Assembly: GCF_021390645.1 (NCBI RefSeq)
Contig: NZ_JAJEJT010000003.1
Span: 558,001-622,000, forward strand
From: Paraburkholderia flagellata
GTDB taxonomy: Bacteria > Pseudomonadota > Gammaproteobacteria > Burkholderiales > Burkholderiaceae
Length of the DNA stretch: 64,000 nt
Direction of reading: 5' to 3'
The notes beneath the pieces were generated by a model, which had not been told where the DNA came from, made no database searches, and worked only from the letters and a program-made list of their open reading frames with translations. This document shows positions 7,908 to 17,376 of the stretch, piece after piece. How positions within the stretch are numbered: position 1 is the first letter of the stretch; every line of letters starts with the position of its first letter. The translations under genes and the position numbers were made by a program.

Positions 7908-8103
7908 TGAATTGCACCCCAAGAGGTGGACATTGCTCCAATCTTTGGGGTGCCGTTCATGAACCGTTTGGGGTTTCTGGACACGTTGCGGTGATAGTGT
8001 CTGGCGTTTCATGAGCCTTCGGCCGCAGGCCGAAGGTTGTACTGGCGGCCAAACTCGGCCGGGGTTAAATCGTTAGGAGCCCTGTGAGGCCGGGTCTCAG
8101 GCG
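7908..8103 (-). mobile_element. Remnant of an IS3-family element (3' end of orfB plus terminal repeat)
   Basis: Read on the reverse strand, 8103-8009 gives the end of an IS3 integrase: TRPHRAPNDLTPAEFGRQYN and a stop at 8009. An IS3-like terminus beginning TGAATTGCACCCC starts at 7908. Its 23-bp arm (7908-7930) is echoed inverted at 7937-7959, with GCACCCCAA against TTGGGGTGC as the exact core. A further perfect hairpin, CCTTCGGCC/GGCCGAAGG (8016-8036), lies inside the coding remnant. The rest of the transposase is missing, so the element is dead. It abuts the stop of the next gene. Confidence 0.6.
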
Positions 8104-8853
8104 CTATGTTGCCGATTCACCGCCCCCGATCACATGGACGGGATCTCCGACGCTTATGCCAAGCTGCAACGCGGCACTGCCGCGATTCACGGCGATCTCC
8201 ACGAGCCCGATCGAGTTCTCGTACCAGAAGGCTTGACCGGCCATCGCATCGGAAAAAACCCGTGCATATTCGACATCGGCATCTGCGATACCCAGCCGTG
8301 CGTTCCTCGGCACGTTTCCGGCTCGCAACCCCGTCAGTGCATTGCCGTAGTGATCGACGTATATGACCTCGGCGAGATCGCCCGCATCCAGTTGCACGCG
8401 CAAGCCTCTCCTTTCAACGAGCTTGTCGGGAGGCAACTCTCCGCGGCTTACCCATGCTGCTATCGGAGCGAACAGGTCGCGACCATGAAATGAGGCGGAA
8501 AGCGCGGCGGGACGCCATTTAATCCGCCAGGCCCGGGTACGCGCCGCGCGCGCCGCCACGATCGAGAGCAATCCATTGTCCGGCCCGACGAACCACTGCC
8601 CGTCGGCTTGCAGCACGACGGCATCCCGCTCGCTACCCACGCCGGGATCAACCACTGCCAGGAAGACACAGTCCGGCGGATACCACCGCGCAAGCGCCGC
8701 GAGTAGATGCGCGCCTGCCTGCGAATCGTAGTTCGGGGCAGTATGCAGTACATCGATAATGGGGGTGCCGGCTGCCGCGTGCTGCAGCAAGGCGACCCTT
8801 ACCTGTCCGACATAGATGTCGTCGGCCCCAAAATCGGTAAAGAGTGCGAGCAT
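8104..8853 (-). CDS. SAM hydroxide adenosyltransferase (DUF62 family)
   Basis: 249 residues. The family hydrolyses S-adenosylmethionine to adenosine and methionine and is related to fluorinase and chlorinase. Visible signatures are FTDFGADDIYVG (residues 5-16), VVDPGVGSER with D69 and R76, GPDNGLL, SFHGRDLFAP with H123, and the late YGNALTG block. D69, R76 and H123 match the triad that activates hydroxide in DUF62 enzymes. The C-terminal domain has the usual barrel. The start has AAGGAGG 8 bp upstream. It is flanked by an IS3 remnant downstream and an uncharacterised spacer upstream, so it appears to be a lone gene. Confidence 0.9.
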   Translation of the reverse strand: MLALFTDFGADDIYVGQVRVALLQHAAAGTPIIDVLHTAPNYDSQAGAHLLAALARWYPPDCVFLAVVDPGVGSERDAVVLQADGQWFVGPDNGLLSIVAARAARTRAWRIKWRPAALSASFHGRDLFAPIAAWVSRGELPPDKLVERRGLRVQLDAGDLAEVIYVDHYGNALTGLRAGNVPRNARLGIADADVEYARVFSDAMAGQAFWYENSIGLVEIAVNRGSAALQLGISVGDPVHVIGGGESAT

Positions 8854-9236
8854 CGCATGGCCTCCTTGCAGTCCTCGGCCGCCTCGTCAGCCCGTGTTCA
8901 TGGCATCGCGATGGTGTGTAACCGCCATGCGCGTGGCCACTGTCCCGTTCTGGCCGCGGCAAGCCTGGCGAAGCACGCCTTGCACGGGACAAGTGCCGAT
9001 TGTAAAGCGTCGCAGTATCTGGCGACGCACCGATCTAACCTGACCAACCGCAATATCAATACGCGCTTCACGATCGGCGGCATGGAGGTGGGTATTGCTG
9101 CGATCGGGAAGAACTTGCTGGGCAAGCGCGAGTTGGAACTGATCCAGGGTCTGGCCAATCATCTAACCGATCTCAAGCGAGTAGTAGCAACGACGGGCAG
9201 ATGAATCATTCACCTGACCGGTGCCGCCGGGGCGAA
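8854..9236. other. 383-bp spacer without a recognised gene
   Basis: A forward open frame ending at 9204 contains a protein-like stretch (FTIGGMEVGIAAIGKNLLGK) but has no convincing start or family. A competing reverse frame also exists. It may hold a decayed gene fragment. Confidence 0.3.
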
Positions 9237-10451
9237 TCACTGTGATGATCGCTCGCTCCAGACCACAGTGTCATCCACCGCATAGAGCTTGCAGGGATCG
9301 CTGCTCCGATTCTGACAATTCGCCACTGCGACAGCCATCGGGTTATCGCCACCTTCCGCCCAGGACCATGCGCCCGAGTCTGACACGGCGAACGCACGGC
9401 TCGGAAGTTGTTGCAGGAAGGTTCTATACGCACGGCGGCCAGCCTCGTCTATGAACGGCACAGCATCGACTGAGTCGATCGCCGCATAGCCAGTTGCTTC
9501 TGGTTTGACCGGATCCGCAACGCGGTACTTGATCCCGGTCGGCATTCCAGCCCGCGCAAGAAACGCTTTGACGGGTGGCCACCATATACGCACACCGTCG
9601 CGATCTTCGGGAAGGCAATGGGAGTCGTGTTTGTAGACGCCAACGTCAACCATGTGCGCGCTCGCGCCATTAGCGGTGTAGGTGGCGAACATCTTCGGGA
9701 TCAACCGAGCCGGCCAGATCGAATCGTTGGCGCCGTACAGCCATAGCGAAGGCACTCGCGCGTGTTCGCCATACGCGCCATACGCACGCGTCAAATCGCC
9801 TTGCCAGTCAGTGCATGCGTCCTGCCTGAGGCCGCCCGAAAAATTGATAAGTGCTCGCACACCGGGGGCAGCATTGGCACCGTATGCGATCGTCGCGAGC
9901 CCACCGTGCGAGACCCCGGCCACCACAATATGTTGTGCGTCTACGTATGGCTGCCTCGACATGAAATCGACCGTCGCTGCGATATCTGCAGCCTGTTCCC
10001 ATCCGTTGCTCAAGATGTCGCAACCATGCTGTGCATATGCGCCGCCCGAATGCGCGAAGCCGCGCCGGTTCGGCGCGACGACCACGTAACCTCGACGGAC
10101 AAATTCACGTGCGAGCGACAGCGGGTCGCTTCGTGACTGCTCGTGCGGATCGCCCCGGTTCTTGCCGTGATTGAAGACAACCATTGGGAATGGTCCAGGG
10201 CCGTCCGGCTTGTAAATCGACGTCTCCAGCAAAACCTTGCCGGATGCATCGGCTGGTATCCAGATGATTTCTTTGTCAAGGCTAGCGGTAGGCAGGAAGG
10301 TGTCGCTGCGTTCGGCGCGCGTAACCAGTGGATCAGGATTTGGGCGGCCAGCACTGGCCGGCTGCTGGGCGTCAGCGGACTGCGCGAAAAGCGCCGGGCA
10401 TGTACAGGCGAGCGCCATCGCCCATACCATATGAACTTTCCAGAATCGCAT
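9237..10451 (-). CDS. Exported dienelactone hydrolase-like alpha/beta hydrolase
   Basis: 404 residues with an N-terminal signal peptide (hydrophobic stretch ending near ALFAQSADA). The alpha/beta-hydrolase fold is shown by MVVFNHGKNRG (oxyanion region), GYVVVAPNRRGFAHSGG, the nucleophile elbow GVSHGG, an acidic residue in WLYGANDSIWP, and a late histidine in YKHDSHCLPED. The length exceeds a minimal dienelactone hydrolase because of a C-terminal extension of about 100 residues ending in a cysteine-containing NCQNRSSDPCKLYAVDD segment that could form a disulfide in the periplasm. The substrate is unknown. The upstream neighbour at 10656 is divergent. Confidence 0.8.
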   Translation of the reverse strand: MRFWKVHMVWAMALACTCPALFAQSADAQQPASAGRPNPDPLVTRAERSDTFLPTASLDKEIIWIPADASGKVLLETSIYKPDGPGPFPMVVFNHGKNRGDPHEQSRSDPLSLAREFVRRGYVVVAPNRRGFAHSGGAYAQHGCDILSNGWEQAADIAATVDFMSRQPYVDAQHIVVAGVSHGGLATIAYGANAAPGVRALINFSGGLRQDACTDWQGDLTRAYGAYGEHARVPSLWLYGANDSIWPARLIPKMFATYTANGASAHMVDVGVYKHDSHCLPEDRDGVRIWWPPVKAFLARAGMPTGIKYRVADPVKPEATGYAAIDSVDAVPFIDEAGRRAYRTFLQQLPSRAFAVSDSGAWSWAEGGDNPMAVAVANCQNRSSDPCKLYAVDDTVVWSERSSQ

Positions 10452-10655
10452 CTGCTACGCCTGCCGTGACGAATAATCGAGCCAGCTCCGCCTGCCACGG
10501 TGTTCGCAATAACTGTTCCCACGAGGATCGGCGGCGCCGTGTACGGGTCGATTGATTGTCCGGCGCTCTAGTCGCGTCCGGCTGCGCAGGGTGCCTGATA
10601 GTTCTATCATGGTGAATCGTGAGGTCGCCATGACTTATCGGAACTTGAGCGTCGA

Positions 10656-11513
10656 ATGAAACCGCCACGCAATACCGACTCCGCCCCAGGGGAGTGGTAC
10701 ATCGACACAGCGTGCATCAATTGCGGTGCATCGCGTCACGTCGCGCCTGAGTTGATTGTCGAACGAAACGACAAGAGTGTCTTCGTTCGGCAGCCCTTCA
10801 CGCCAGAAGAGCAGCTTGCTGCCTGGCGTGCGGTCCTCGTATGTCCGACGGCATCGGTGCGCAGCGAAACGAAGCAGCCCCGCCCGAACGCCACGATCTT
10901 TCCGCAGCAGATCACATCCGGTGTGTGGCGCTGCGGATTCAACTCGCGGTCGTCGTTTGGCGCACATTCTTATTTTGCGAAGCGTCCGGACGGCAATCTG
11001 CTCATCGACTCACCGCGCTATGCGGCGGAACTCGTGAAATGGTTTGACGACGCCGGTGGCATTGCACACATCCTTTTGTCGCATCGTGACGACGTTGCAG
11101 ACGCCGACAAATACGCACGTCAATTCGGCGCGCGCGTCTGGATTCACCAGGCGGACAGGTCGGCTGCCCCCTATGCTACGGATCTGCTCGACGCCGGCTC
11201 AGCACCGAGCATTGCGGCCGGCGTCCGCGCAATCCCGATGCCCGGGCACACTCGGGGTAGCGTCGTATACCTGGTCGATGATCGCGTGCTCTTCGCGGGT
11301 GATTCGCTCGCCTGGAGCCCACGCGAGCGCGACCTCGTCGCGTTCAGGGACGCGTGCTGGTACTCATGGACGAAGCTCACCGATTCACTCGGCAAGCTGG
11401 CCGCGTATCGTTTCGAATGGCTGCTTCCGGGTCACGGTTGGCCCACGCACTTGCCAGCCGAGCAAATGAGTGCTCGCTTGCTAGCGTTGGTTGAACGCAT
11501 GCGAAGTGATTGA
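10656..11513 (+). CDS. MBL-fold hydrolase with ferredoxin-like N-terminal segment
   Basis: 285 residues. The first 70 residues resemble a single-cluster ferredoxin (DTACINCGASRHVAPEL then VLVCPTA), with C20, C23 and C63, but the usual third cysteine is S26, so cluster binding is doubtful. The rest is a metallo-beta-lactamase fold: HILLSHRDDVADADKYA is the variant metal motif of this subgroup, followed by MPGHTRGSVVYLVDD, VLFAGDSLAW and LLPGHGWPTH. The metal-dependent hydrolase substrate is unknown. It is divergent from the exported hydrolase and slightly overlaps a doubtful reverse frame at its 3' end. Confidence 0.82.
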   Translation: MKPPRNTDSAPGEWYIDTACINCGASRHVAPELIVERNDKSVFVRQPFTPEEQLAAWRAVLVCPTASVRSETKQPRPNATIFPQQITSGVWRCGFNSRSSFGAHSYFAKRPDGNLLIDSPRYAAELVKWFDDAGGIAHILLSHRDDVADADKYARQFGARVWIHQADRSAAPYATDLLDAGSAPSIAAGVRAIPMPGHTRGSVVYLVDDRVLFAGDSLAWSPRERDLVAFRDACWYSWTKLTDSLGKLAAYRFEWLLPGHGWPTHLPAEQMSARLLALVERMRSD

Positions 11514-11683
11514 AGTCGCTGGAATCCCTCTTGCCGGTCTCGCGCAAGCATCTCTTCGTGATTTTTAATCCCGCCCACGTCTGCAAGTTCGGAGACACGC
11601 GACGAATACACCGCACGCCGATCCGCTCCTTCCGGGCGCACCTCGACAATGGCATTGTCGAGGTGCGCCCGGCTGAGCGCCAT
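11432..11683 (-). CDS. Doubtful small ORF downstream of pntB
   Basis: 83 residues starting about 50 bp after the pntB stop, with GGAG 6 bp before the ATG. The first 58 residues look protein-like (AHLDNAIVEVRPEG, SRVSELADVGGIKNHEEML), but the last third is antisense to the MBL gene and looks like read-through. It may be a remnant of a longer gene. A perfect 19-bp-arm palindrome lies within its first codons. No family is recognised. Confidence 0.3.
   Translation of the reverse strand: MALSRAHLDNAIVEVRPEGADRRAVYSSRVSELADVGGIKNHEEMLARDRQEGFQRLQSLRMRSTNASKRALICSAGKCVGQP
11632..11672. repeat. Perfect 19-bp-arm palindrome with 3-nt loop
   Basis: CCGGGCGCACCTCGACAAT (11632-11650) is exactly complementary to 11654-11672, around GGC. 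It lies between the convergent MBL gene and pntB, about 65 bp past the pntB stop. No T-run follows on either strand, but such a stable hairpin could stop transcription or protect the pntAB transcript 3' end. Confidence 0.65.
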
Positions 11684-11735
11684 GATCTTCTCCGATGCGC
11701 TTCGCTGTTCTTCAGCGAGTCCCGCTTCGCCGCGT

Positions 11736-13151
11736 TCAGGCTTTCAACACCCCGAAGATCTCACTCAACATCGTCTTCGCGTCGCCGAACAGCATGCGAT
11801 TGTTCTCTTTGTAGAAGAGCGGGTTGTCGACGCCGGCATAACCCGAGGCCATGCTGCGTTTCATCACGATCGAGGTTCTGGCCTTCCAGACCTCCAGCAC
11901 CGGCATGCCGGCGATCGGGCTCGCCGGGTCCTCCTGCGCCGCCGGATTCACGATGTCGTTCGCGCCGATCACCATCGACACGTCCGCCTCCGGGAAATCC
12001 GTGTTGATCTCGTCCATCTCAAGCACGATGTCATACGGCACCTTCGCTTCGGCCAGCAGCACGTTCATGTGGCCCGGCATGCGGCCCGCCACCGGGTGGA
12101 TCGCGAAGCGTACGTCCACGCCCTTCTCGCGCAGCAGCTTCGTGAGTTCGAAGACCGTGTGCTGGGCCTGCGCCACCGCCATGCCATAGCCTGGCACGAT
12201 GATCACGCTCTTCGCCTCGCGCAGCAGTTCGGCGGTTTCGGCGGAGCTCACCGCCACCACCTCGCCGGCAGCTTGCTGCGCGCCGCCGCCCGCCGGCGCC
12301 GACACGCCGCTGCCGGTACCGAAGCCACCGGCAATCACGCTGATGAAGTTGCGGTTCATCGCGCGGCACATGATGTACGACAGGATCGCCCCCGACGAGC
12401 CCACCAGCGCGCCGATCACGATCAGCAGGTCGTTGCCGAGCATGAAGCCAGTGGCCGCCGCCGCCCAGCCCGAGTAGCTGTTGAGCATCGACACCACCAC
12501 CGGCATGTCGGCGCCACCAATCGCCATCACCATGTGCACACCGAACAGCAGCGAAACCGCCGTCATCACGACGAGCGGCATCATGCCGTCCTGAATCGTC
12601 TCTGCATGCTGGAACGCGTGGCCGTAGTAGATCACGATCAGTAGCGCGGCCAGGTTCAGCCAGTGTCGTGCCGGCAGCAGCAGCGGTTTGCCGCCGATCT
12701 TGCCCGACAGCTTGCCGAACGCAATGACCGATCCCGCGAACGTCACCGCACCGATCAGGATACCTACATAAATCTCGACCTCGTGGATGGCCTTTTCGGC
12801 GCCGGTGAATTGCACCGACGTATCGATGTAGCTGGCGAAGCCCACCAGGCAGGCCGCCAGACCAACCAGGCTGTGCATAAGCGCGACCAGTTCAGGCATC
12901 TGCGTCATCTGCACTTTCTTCGCGGCGAACAGGCCAACGGCGCCGCCGACGACCAGCGCAGCGACAACATACGGAATGCCTTCGGCCGACACGCGCGGAC
13001 CGAGCACCGTGGCGAGCACCGCGATGAGCATGCCGATCATGCCGAGCAGGTTGCCGCGGCGCGCGGTCTCGGGATTGGCCAGGCCGCCAAGGCTCAGGAT
13101 GAAGAGAATCGCCGCGCCGATATAGGAGACGGTAGTCAGGTTGGAAGTCAT
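11736..13151 (-). CDS. pntB: NAD(P) transhydrogenase subunit beta
   Basis: 471 residues, the usual PntB length. The N-terminal half is membrane helices ([20 protein letters not shown] onward). The C-terminal domain III binds NADP(H): [16 protein letters not shown], the [20 protein letters not shown] block, [11 protein letters not shown] and PVLEVWKA are all present. With PntA it couples hydride transfer between NADH and NADP+ to proton movement across the inner membrane and supplies NADPH. It starts 13 bp after the pntA stop, so the two are cotranscribed. Confidence 0.97.
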   Translation of the reverse strand: MTSNLTTVSYIGAAILFILSLGGLANPETARRGNLLGMIGMLIAVLATVLGPRVSAEGIPYVVAALVVGGAVGLFAAKKVQMTQMPELVALMHSLVGLAACLVGFASYIDTSVQFTGAEKAIHEVEIYVGILIGAVTFAGSVIAFGKLSGKIGGKPLLLPARHWLNLAALLIVIYYGHAFQHAETIQDGMMPLVVMTAVSLLFGVHMVMAIGGADMPVVVSMLNSYSGWAAAATGFMLGNDLLIVIGALVGSSGAILSYIMCRAMNRNFISVIAGGFGTGSGVSAPAGGGAQQAAGEVVAVSSAETAELLREAKSVIIVPGYGMAVAQAQHTVFELTKLLREKGVDVRFAIHPVAGRMPGHMNVLLAEAKVPYDIVLEMDEINTDFPEADVSMVIGANDIVNPAAQEDPASPIAGMPVLEVWKARTSIVMKRSMASGYAGVDNPLFYKENNRMLFGDAKTMLSEIFGVLKA

Positions 13152-13164
13152 TGTTGTCGTCCCC

Positions 13165-14757
13165 TTATTTGCGGAACATCGCCAGCATCCGGCGCGTCAC
13201 CGCGAAGCCGCCGAACATGTTGACGGCCGTGAGTGCCAACGCGCCCACGGCGAGGCCAAGGATCAGCCCTGATCGCCGGTCGCCAGCCGCGGACCCGCCC
13301 AGCGGCGGCGCGACCTGCACCAGCGCGCCGATGGCGATGATCGACGAGATCGCGTTGGTCACGCTCATCAGCGGCGTGTGCAGCGACGGCGTGACGTTCC
13401 AGATCACCATGTAGCCGACGAAGCAGGCCAGCACGAACACCGTGAAGTGCGACAGGAACGTGGTCGGAGCAAACAGCCCCACCATCAGGAAGGCCAGCGC
13501 GCCGATGCCGAACGCGATGGCCAGCGACTTCGCCGACATCGGCTCGCTGCTGCCGTGGCCCTTCTTCGGCGCGGCCGCCGCCGCAGTGGCAGCGGGCTGG
13601 GGTTTGGGCGCGACGGCCGGCGGCTTGATCGGCGGCGGCGGCCAGGTAATGTTGCCTTCCTTGATGACCGTGAGGCCGCGGATGGCGTCGTCATCGAAAT
13701 CGACGTTGATCGTGCCGTCCTTCGTCTTGCACAGTTCCTCGACCACGCGCAGCAGGTTGTTGCCATACAACGTGGACGACTGTCTGGCCAGACGCGAAGC
13801 AAGATCCGTGTAGCCGACGATGGTCACACCGTGGCGCACCACCGCCTCGCCGGGCACTGTGAGCTCGCAGTTGCCGCCTTGCTCCGCTGCCATGTCCACG
13901 ATCACGCTGCCCGGCTTCATCGACTGCACCATTTCGGCGGTGATGAGCTTCGGAGCCGGCTTGCCGGGAATCAGCGCGGTAGTGATGATGATGTCCGCGT
14001 CCCGGGCCTGCTGCGCGTACATCGCGCGCTGCGCGTGCTGGAAGCCCTCACTCATGACCTTGGCGTAGCCGCCGCCGCCCGAGCCTTCCTCGTCGTAGTC
14101 GACCTTGACGAATTCGCCGCCCAGTGACTTGACCTGGTCGGCCACTTCGGCGCGCGTGTCGTTGGCGCGCACGATCGCACCGAGACTGGCCGCAGTGCCG
14201 ATTGCAGCCAGGCCCGCAACGCCAGCGCCAGCGATAAAGACCTTTGCGGGCGGCACCTTGCCGGCGGCGGTGACCTGACCGTTCAGGAAGCGGCCAAACG
14301 CATGAGCGGCTTCAATCACCGCGCGGTAGCCGCTGATGCCGGCCATCGAGGTCAGCGCGTCCATCTTCTGCGCGCGTGACAGCGTGCGCGGCAGCGAATC
14401 GATCGCCAGCACGGTAGCCTGCCTGGCCGCCAACTGCTGCATCAGCTCGGGGTTCTGGGCCGGCCACACAAAGCCGATCAGCATGCCGCCCTCGCGCATC
14501 AGTGCCACTTCCTCGCTGCTCGGCGGACGCACCTTGAAAACGATGTCACTACGGGCCCAGAGTCCGGCGGCCGTTGCGACGACCTCGGCACCCGCAGCAC
14601 GGTAATCATCGTCGCCAAAGTTCGCACCTGCGCCGGCGCCGCTTTGCACGGCCACCGCGAATCCAAGCTTGATCAGTTTCTCTACCACCTCGGGCACGGT
14701 TGCTGCACGCCGCTCCCCGGTGGCTGTCTCCAGAGGAATGCCAATCAGTAATGTCAT
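13165..14757 (-). CDS. pntA: NAD(P) transhydrogenase subunit alpha, single-chain form
   Basis: 530 residues from the ATG at 14757, whose product begins [19 protein letters not shown] like other PntA proteins; an ATG at 14793 would add 12 unrelated residues. Domain I (NAD-binding, residues 1-390) contains [20 protein letters not shown] proline/alanine-rich linker follows, then membrane helices of domain IIa to the C-terminus ([13 protein letters not shown]). Many bacteria split this into PntAA and PntAB; here it is one protein as in E. coli. It is the first gene of the pntA-pntB operon. Confidence 0.96.
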   Translation of the reverse strand: MTLLIGIPLETATGERRAATVPEVVEKLIKLGFAVAVQSGAGAGANFGDDDYRAAGAEVVATAAGLWARSDIVFKVRPPSSEEVALMREGGMLIGFVWPAQNPELMQQLAARQATVLAIDSLPRTLSRAQKMDALTSMAGISGYRAVIEAAHAFGRFLNGQVTAAGKVPPAKVFIAGAGVAGLAAIGTAASLGAIVRANDTRAEVADQVKSLGGEFVKVDYDEEGSGGGGYAKVMSEGFQHAQRAMYAQQARDADIIITTALIPGKPAPKLITAEMVQSMKPGSVIVDMAAEQGGNCELTVPGEAVVRHGVTIVGYTDLASRLARQSSTLYGNNLLRVVEELCKTKDGTINVDFDDDAIRGLTVIKEGNITWPPPPIKPPAVAPKPQPAATAAAAAPKKGHGSSEPMSAKSLAIAFGIGALAFLMVGLFAPTTFLSHFTVFVLACFVGYMVIWNVTPSLHTPLMSVTNAISSIIAIGALVQVAPPLGGSAAGDRRSGLILGLAVGALALTAVNMFGGFAVTRRMLAMFRK

Positions 14758-14986
14758 TTTGTCAATTGATGATAGTGGCCGTCGCAAGGACATCGGGCCT
14801 GCGCTTCAGCTCTTGTCACGGCAAGGAGCACAGAGCGAACAATGGTGATATGAAAAGTACTACTAATATTACAAGATCGTAGAATTGAATAGCGACGGAC
14901 CAATGAACTGTGCTCGCGCTGTCAGTCGTTCATCTTGTTCCGCACGGGATAGCGGACCGCCTTACTGCGACAGAACCGTCAAAACT

Positions 14987-15559
14987 CTACTGTTTTGCAT
15001 CCGCTTCGACAGGTACAACTACCTGGCGGGTCCGTTTGGCAGTTGACGCAGCATCGAGATTGCTTTCAGCAGTCTCCACGGCTTGCCTGGCAGCTTTCAC
15101 AGCAGTTTCATACGCCGAATTTGCCGTCTCGCTTGCGGTCGTGATGAATGTCTTCCATGCCGCCACTACCGATTCACTTCCCGCCGGCGCATTTTTCGTG
15201 AGCCCGTCGATGAACACGTGCGCATCGCTCTGGAACTGCTTGCACTGTGCTTCTGCGAGCGTAGCCAATTCAGCTTGGGTGCTGGAGCAGATTTCGTAGA
15301 CCTCGCGCCAGTATGACTGCACTCTTTCAACGGAAGGTTGAACCAGGATCGACTGTTGTGAAAACGTTTCCTGAGGCTCTTTGGCAGAAAGTGCCTTGAC
15401 TGCGAATGCCTGACTTTCAGCGAGGATCGACTTGACCGCTTGCACATTCAGGTCGGCCAGCTTTTCAATGCCTTCAAATGCCTTGTTCAGGAAAACAAAC
15501 GATGATTCGACGCCGCCTTTCTGCGCGGCGACAAGTTGCTCCGTCGTCTCAGTGCTCAT
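14987..15559 (-). CDS. Phasin family protein
   Basis: 190 residues from the ATG at 15559, with GGAG upstream. The amphipathic helical phasin domain is visible in the N-terminal two thirds (GVESSFVFLNKAFEGIEKLA, VQAVKSILAESQAFAVKALS). The C-terminal third is alanine-rich (YETAVKAARQAVETAESN) and ends lysine-rich. Phasins coat polyhydroxyalkanoate granules and limit their size. It lies upstream of pntA in the same orientation with about 230 bp between, so it probably has its own transcript. No PHA synthase is seen nearby. Confidence 0.88.
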   Translation of the reverse strand: MSTETTEQLVAAQKGGVESSFVFLNKAFEGIEKLADLNVQAVKSILAESQAFAVKALSAKEPQETFSQQSILVQPSVERVQSYWREVYEICSSTQAELATLAEAQCKQFQSDAHVFIDGLTKNAPAGSESVVAAWKTFITTASETANSAYETAVKAARQAVETAESNLDAASTAKRTRQVVVPVEADAKQ

Positions 15560-16428
15560 CAATGGCTCCATGCAAGGTGGAAGTGCCCGAATGTCCACAA
15601 GAGCGGCTCACGGACAAAAAGACACAGAACACAGTTGGTGGTGCGATGCAGCAATATCCATTCTAAGGTCGAGTGGACGCCTGTCAATCATTTGTTCGTG
15701 GAAGCCGCTTCATGTCTCGTAAGCGTATCGACAAATGCCTTGCCAGCTCTGGCATGCAGGCGCTTACCAGGTATAAACCCGAATAATAAATTCGCCCTCG
15801 CCGCAAAGTCGAAAATTCGTATAACAACTGTTTGCGATGCAGCAAAAGAGCGCGTTGCAATCCATCTTTCTGCACACTTCGGAGGAAACCGCATGGCGGT
15901 CCGTGCCACGGCGCGCGGGCGATGTGTGCGCCCGTGTTGCCGGCTCGTGTCGGGGTGATCGCGGTCGATTTCTTCAATCAATTAGGATGACGAATGATGA
16001 AAGGAGGGCGATTTGTGCTGTGGCAATTGAGAGTCGCTCAACGTCTCCTCCGCGAATCCCCATACTGAAGCCAGAAGACACGCTCGCATTCGACACTGCG
16101 GTCGCTGAACTGAACAAGGCAACTCAAGACCTCCAGCAGCTGGAGAACGATCGAGCAACATCCCTCGCTGGGCTTGCGAGGGCGCAGGACCGTTACTACC
16201 TGACCCGCAGGAGCGGCTGCGCCGTAAGTGCCAATTGCGCGCGTCAGCAGCCCGTGCGGTACCGAAGCTACCACCGGGCGTCGGACCCATTGTGATTGGC
16301 GAAATTGCCGAAGCCCAGTCGCTGCACATTGGTTTCGATGTTGGGCCTATGCGGGATCGGACTCGGCCGGCGGGAACATTAGCTTCTATTTCGCAATCCT
16401 GGTCATAGCAATGTTGACGACGGAGCTT
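15560..16428. other. 870-bp region with no supported gene
   Basis: A forward frame ending near 16295 has a coiled-coil-like stretch (LAFDTAVAELNKATQDLQQL, about 16080-16140), but the parts around it look like shadow sequence. It could be a frameshifted small gene. The stretch near 15780 is AT-rich and may contain the phasin promoter. Confidence 0.3.
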
Positions 16429-16464
16429 TCCAAAGAATATTATGCGCGCATATTATTCTTTGGA
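16429..16464. promoter_or_regulatory. 36-bp near-perfect palindrome upstream of the SRPBCC gene
   Basis: TCCAAAGAATA (16429-16439) is the exact complement of TATTCTTTGGA (16454-16464), and the central TATGCGCGCATA is also symmetric. Only one base pair of the whole 36-bp site is mismatched. The site is bracketed by direct copies of CGGAGCT (16421-16427 and 16465-16471), and the second copy supplies the ribosome site of the gene at 16475. A repressor bound here would block both transcription and, if it folds in RNA, translation. Confidence 0.6.
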
Positions 16465-16474
16465 CGGAGCTGGC

Positions 16475-16897
16475 ATGTGGTCAGTTGAGGTCACGGGTGA
16501 ATGTGCTGCGACACCAGCGAAGGTTTTTGGCGTCCTGGCGGAACCGGAGAAGTGGTCGGAGTGGAACAAAGGTGTCCTTAGAATCGAAATGCACGGACCG
16601 TTCCAGGCTGGCACAACTGCGGTGATGGTTCTGCCAGACTTGACGAGGTTGCCGTTCCGCTTCGGGTGGGTTGAGGCGGACAAGGGTTTCGAGGACGTAA
16701 CTGAAGTACCCGACGCTGGCGTGGTTGTTCGCGTTCGTCACGAGCTTTCGCCGACCGAACGCGGCACTCGGATCACGTATCGCTGCGAGGTCGATGGCCC
16801 TGAGCCAGTAGCCCGCGAGGTGGGCGCGCTTGTTACTTCTGATTTCGCCGATGTAATCGCCGCCCTTGGTCTGCGGGCAGAGCAACTGGGTAAGTGA
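16475..16897 (+). CDS. SRPBCC/polyketide-cyclase-like protein
   Basis: 140 residues from the ATG at 16475, with GGAG 7 bp upstream. The START-like fold is shown by the opening CAATPAKVFGVLAEPEKWSE, strand-rich middle and a final long helix (SDFADVIAALGLRAEQLGK). Such proteins bind hydrophobic ligands or dehydrate and cyclise substrates; the actual ligand is unknown. A striking palindrome overlaps its promoter and leader. No operon partner is present downstream, where gene debris begins. Confidence 0.75.
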   Translation: MWSVEVTGECAATPAKVFGVLAEPEKWSEWNKGVLRIEMHGPFQAGTTAVMVLPDLTRLPFRFGWVEADKGFEDVTEVPDAGVVVRVRHELSPTERGTRITYRCEVDGPEPVAREVGALVTSDFADVIAALGLRAEQLGK

Positions 16898-17113
16898 GTC
16901 GCTCCAACCTGGCGAGAGTCCTGGGCATCTACTATGGCGAGCGACGCTTGGCTGGCAGCGGCGCCTTACTGCTGCACTGAAGCCGTTGGGGTTGACACAC
17001 GTACAGTTCGTTCTGCTGGCCAGTACCTGGTAGATCACGCCTTGCCGGGGAATCGCCACGCCTGCGCCGAATCGCCGACCACGATCAGCGGATACCCAAA
17101 CGTCCGCTGGACC

Positions 17114-17376
17114 TCATGCCGCGCAAATTAGCCCACGAAGTGCCAAAGCGTCGGCAAGTGAACGATAACCAGTAAAGTGATGAACGTTAAGGCCGGCTAG
17201 CCGGGCGCCTGCAATATTGTCCGGAAGGTCGTCGACGAAAAACGTTTCGTGCGGCAAAGCACGAAGCTTCTCGAGACATCGATGGAATACCCCGACGTCC
17301 GGCTTCGCGGCCGAGAACGATGCAGATGCGTACACGTGATTGCCAGATACGCTGGCGATTTCCGGGCAAAGGTACT
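17114..17376 (-). pseudogene. C-terminal fragment of a HAD-superfamily hydrolase
   Basis: The reverse frame contains the HAD motif III region (SFSAAKPDVGVFHRCLEKL) and motif IV (FFVDDLPDNIAGARLAGL), then a normal C-terminal helix and a stop at 17114. The N-terminal half with the nucleophilic DxD motif is absent. At about 17376 the sequence changes to a GMC-oxidoreductase fragment on the opposite strand, which points to a rearrangement junction. Confidence 0.65.
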
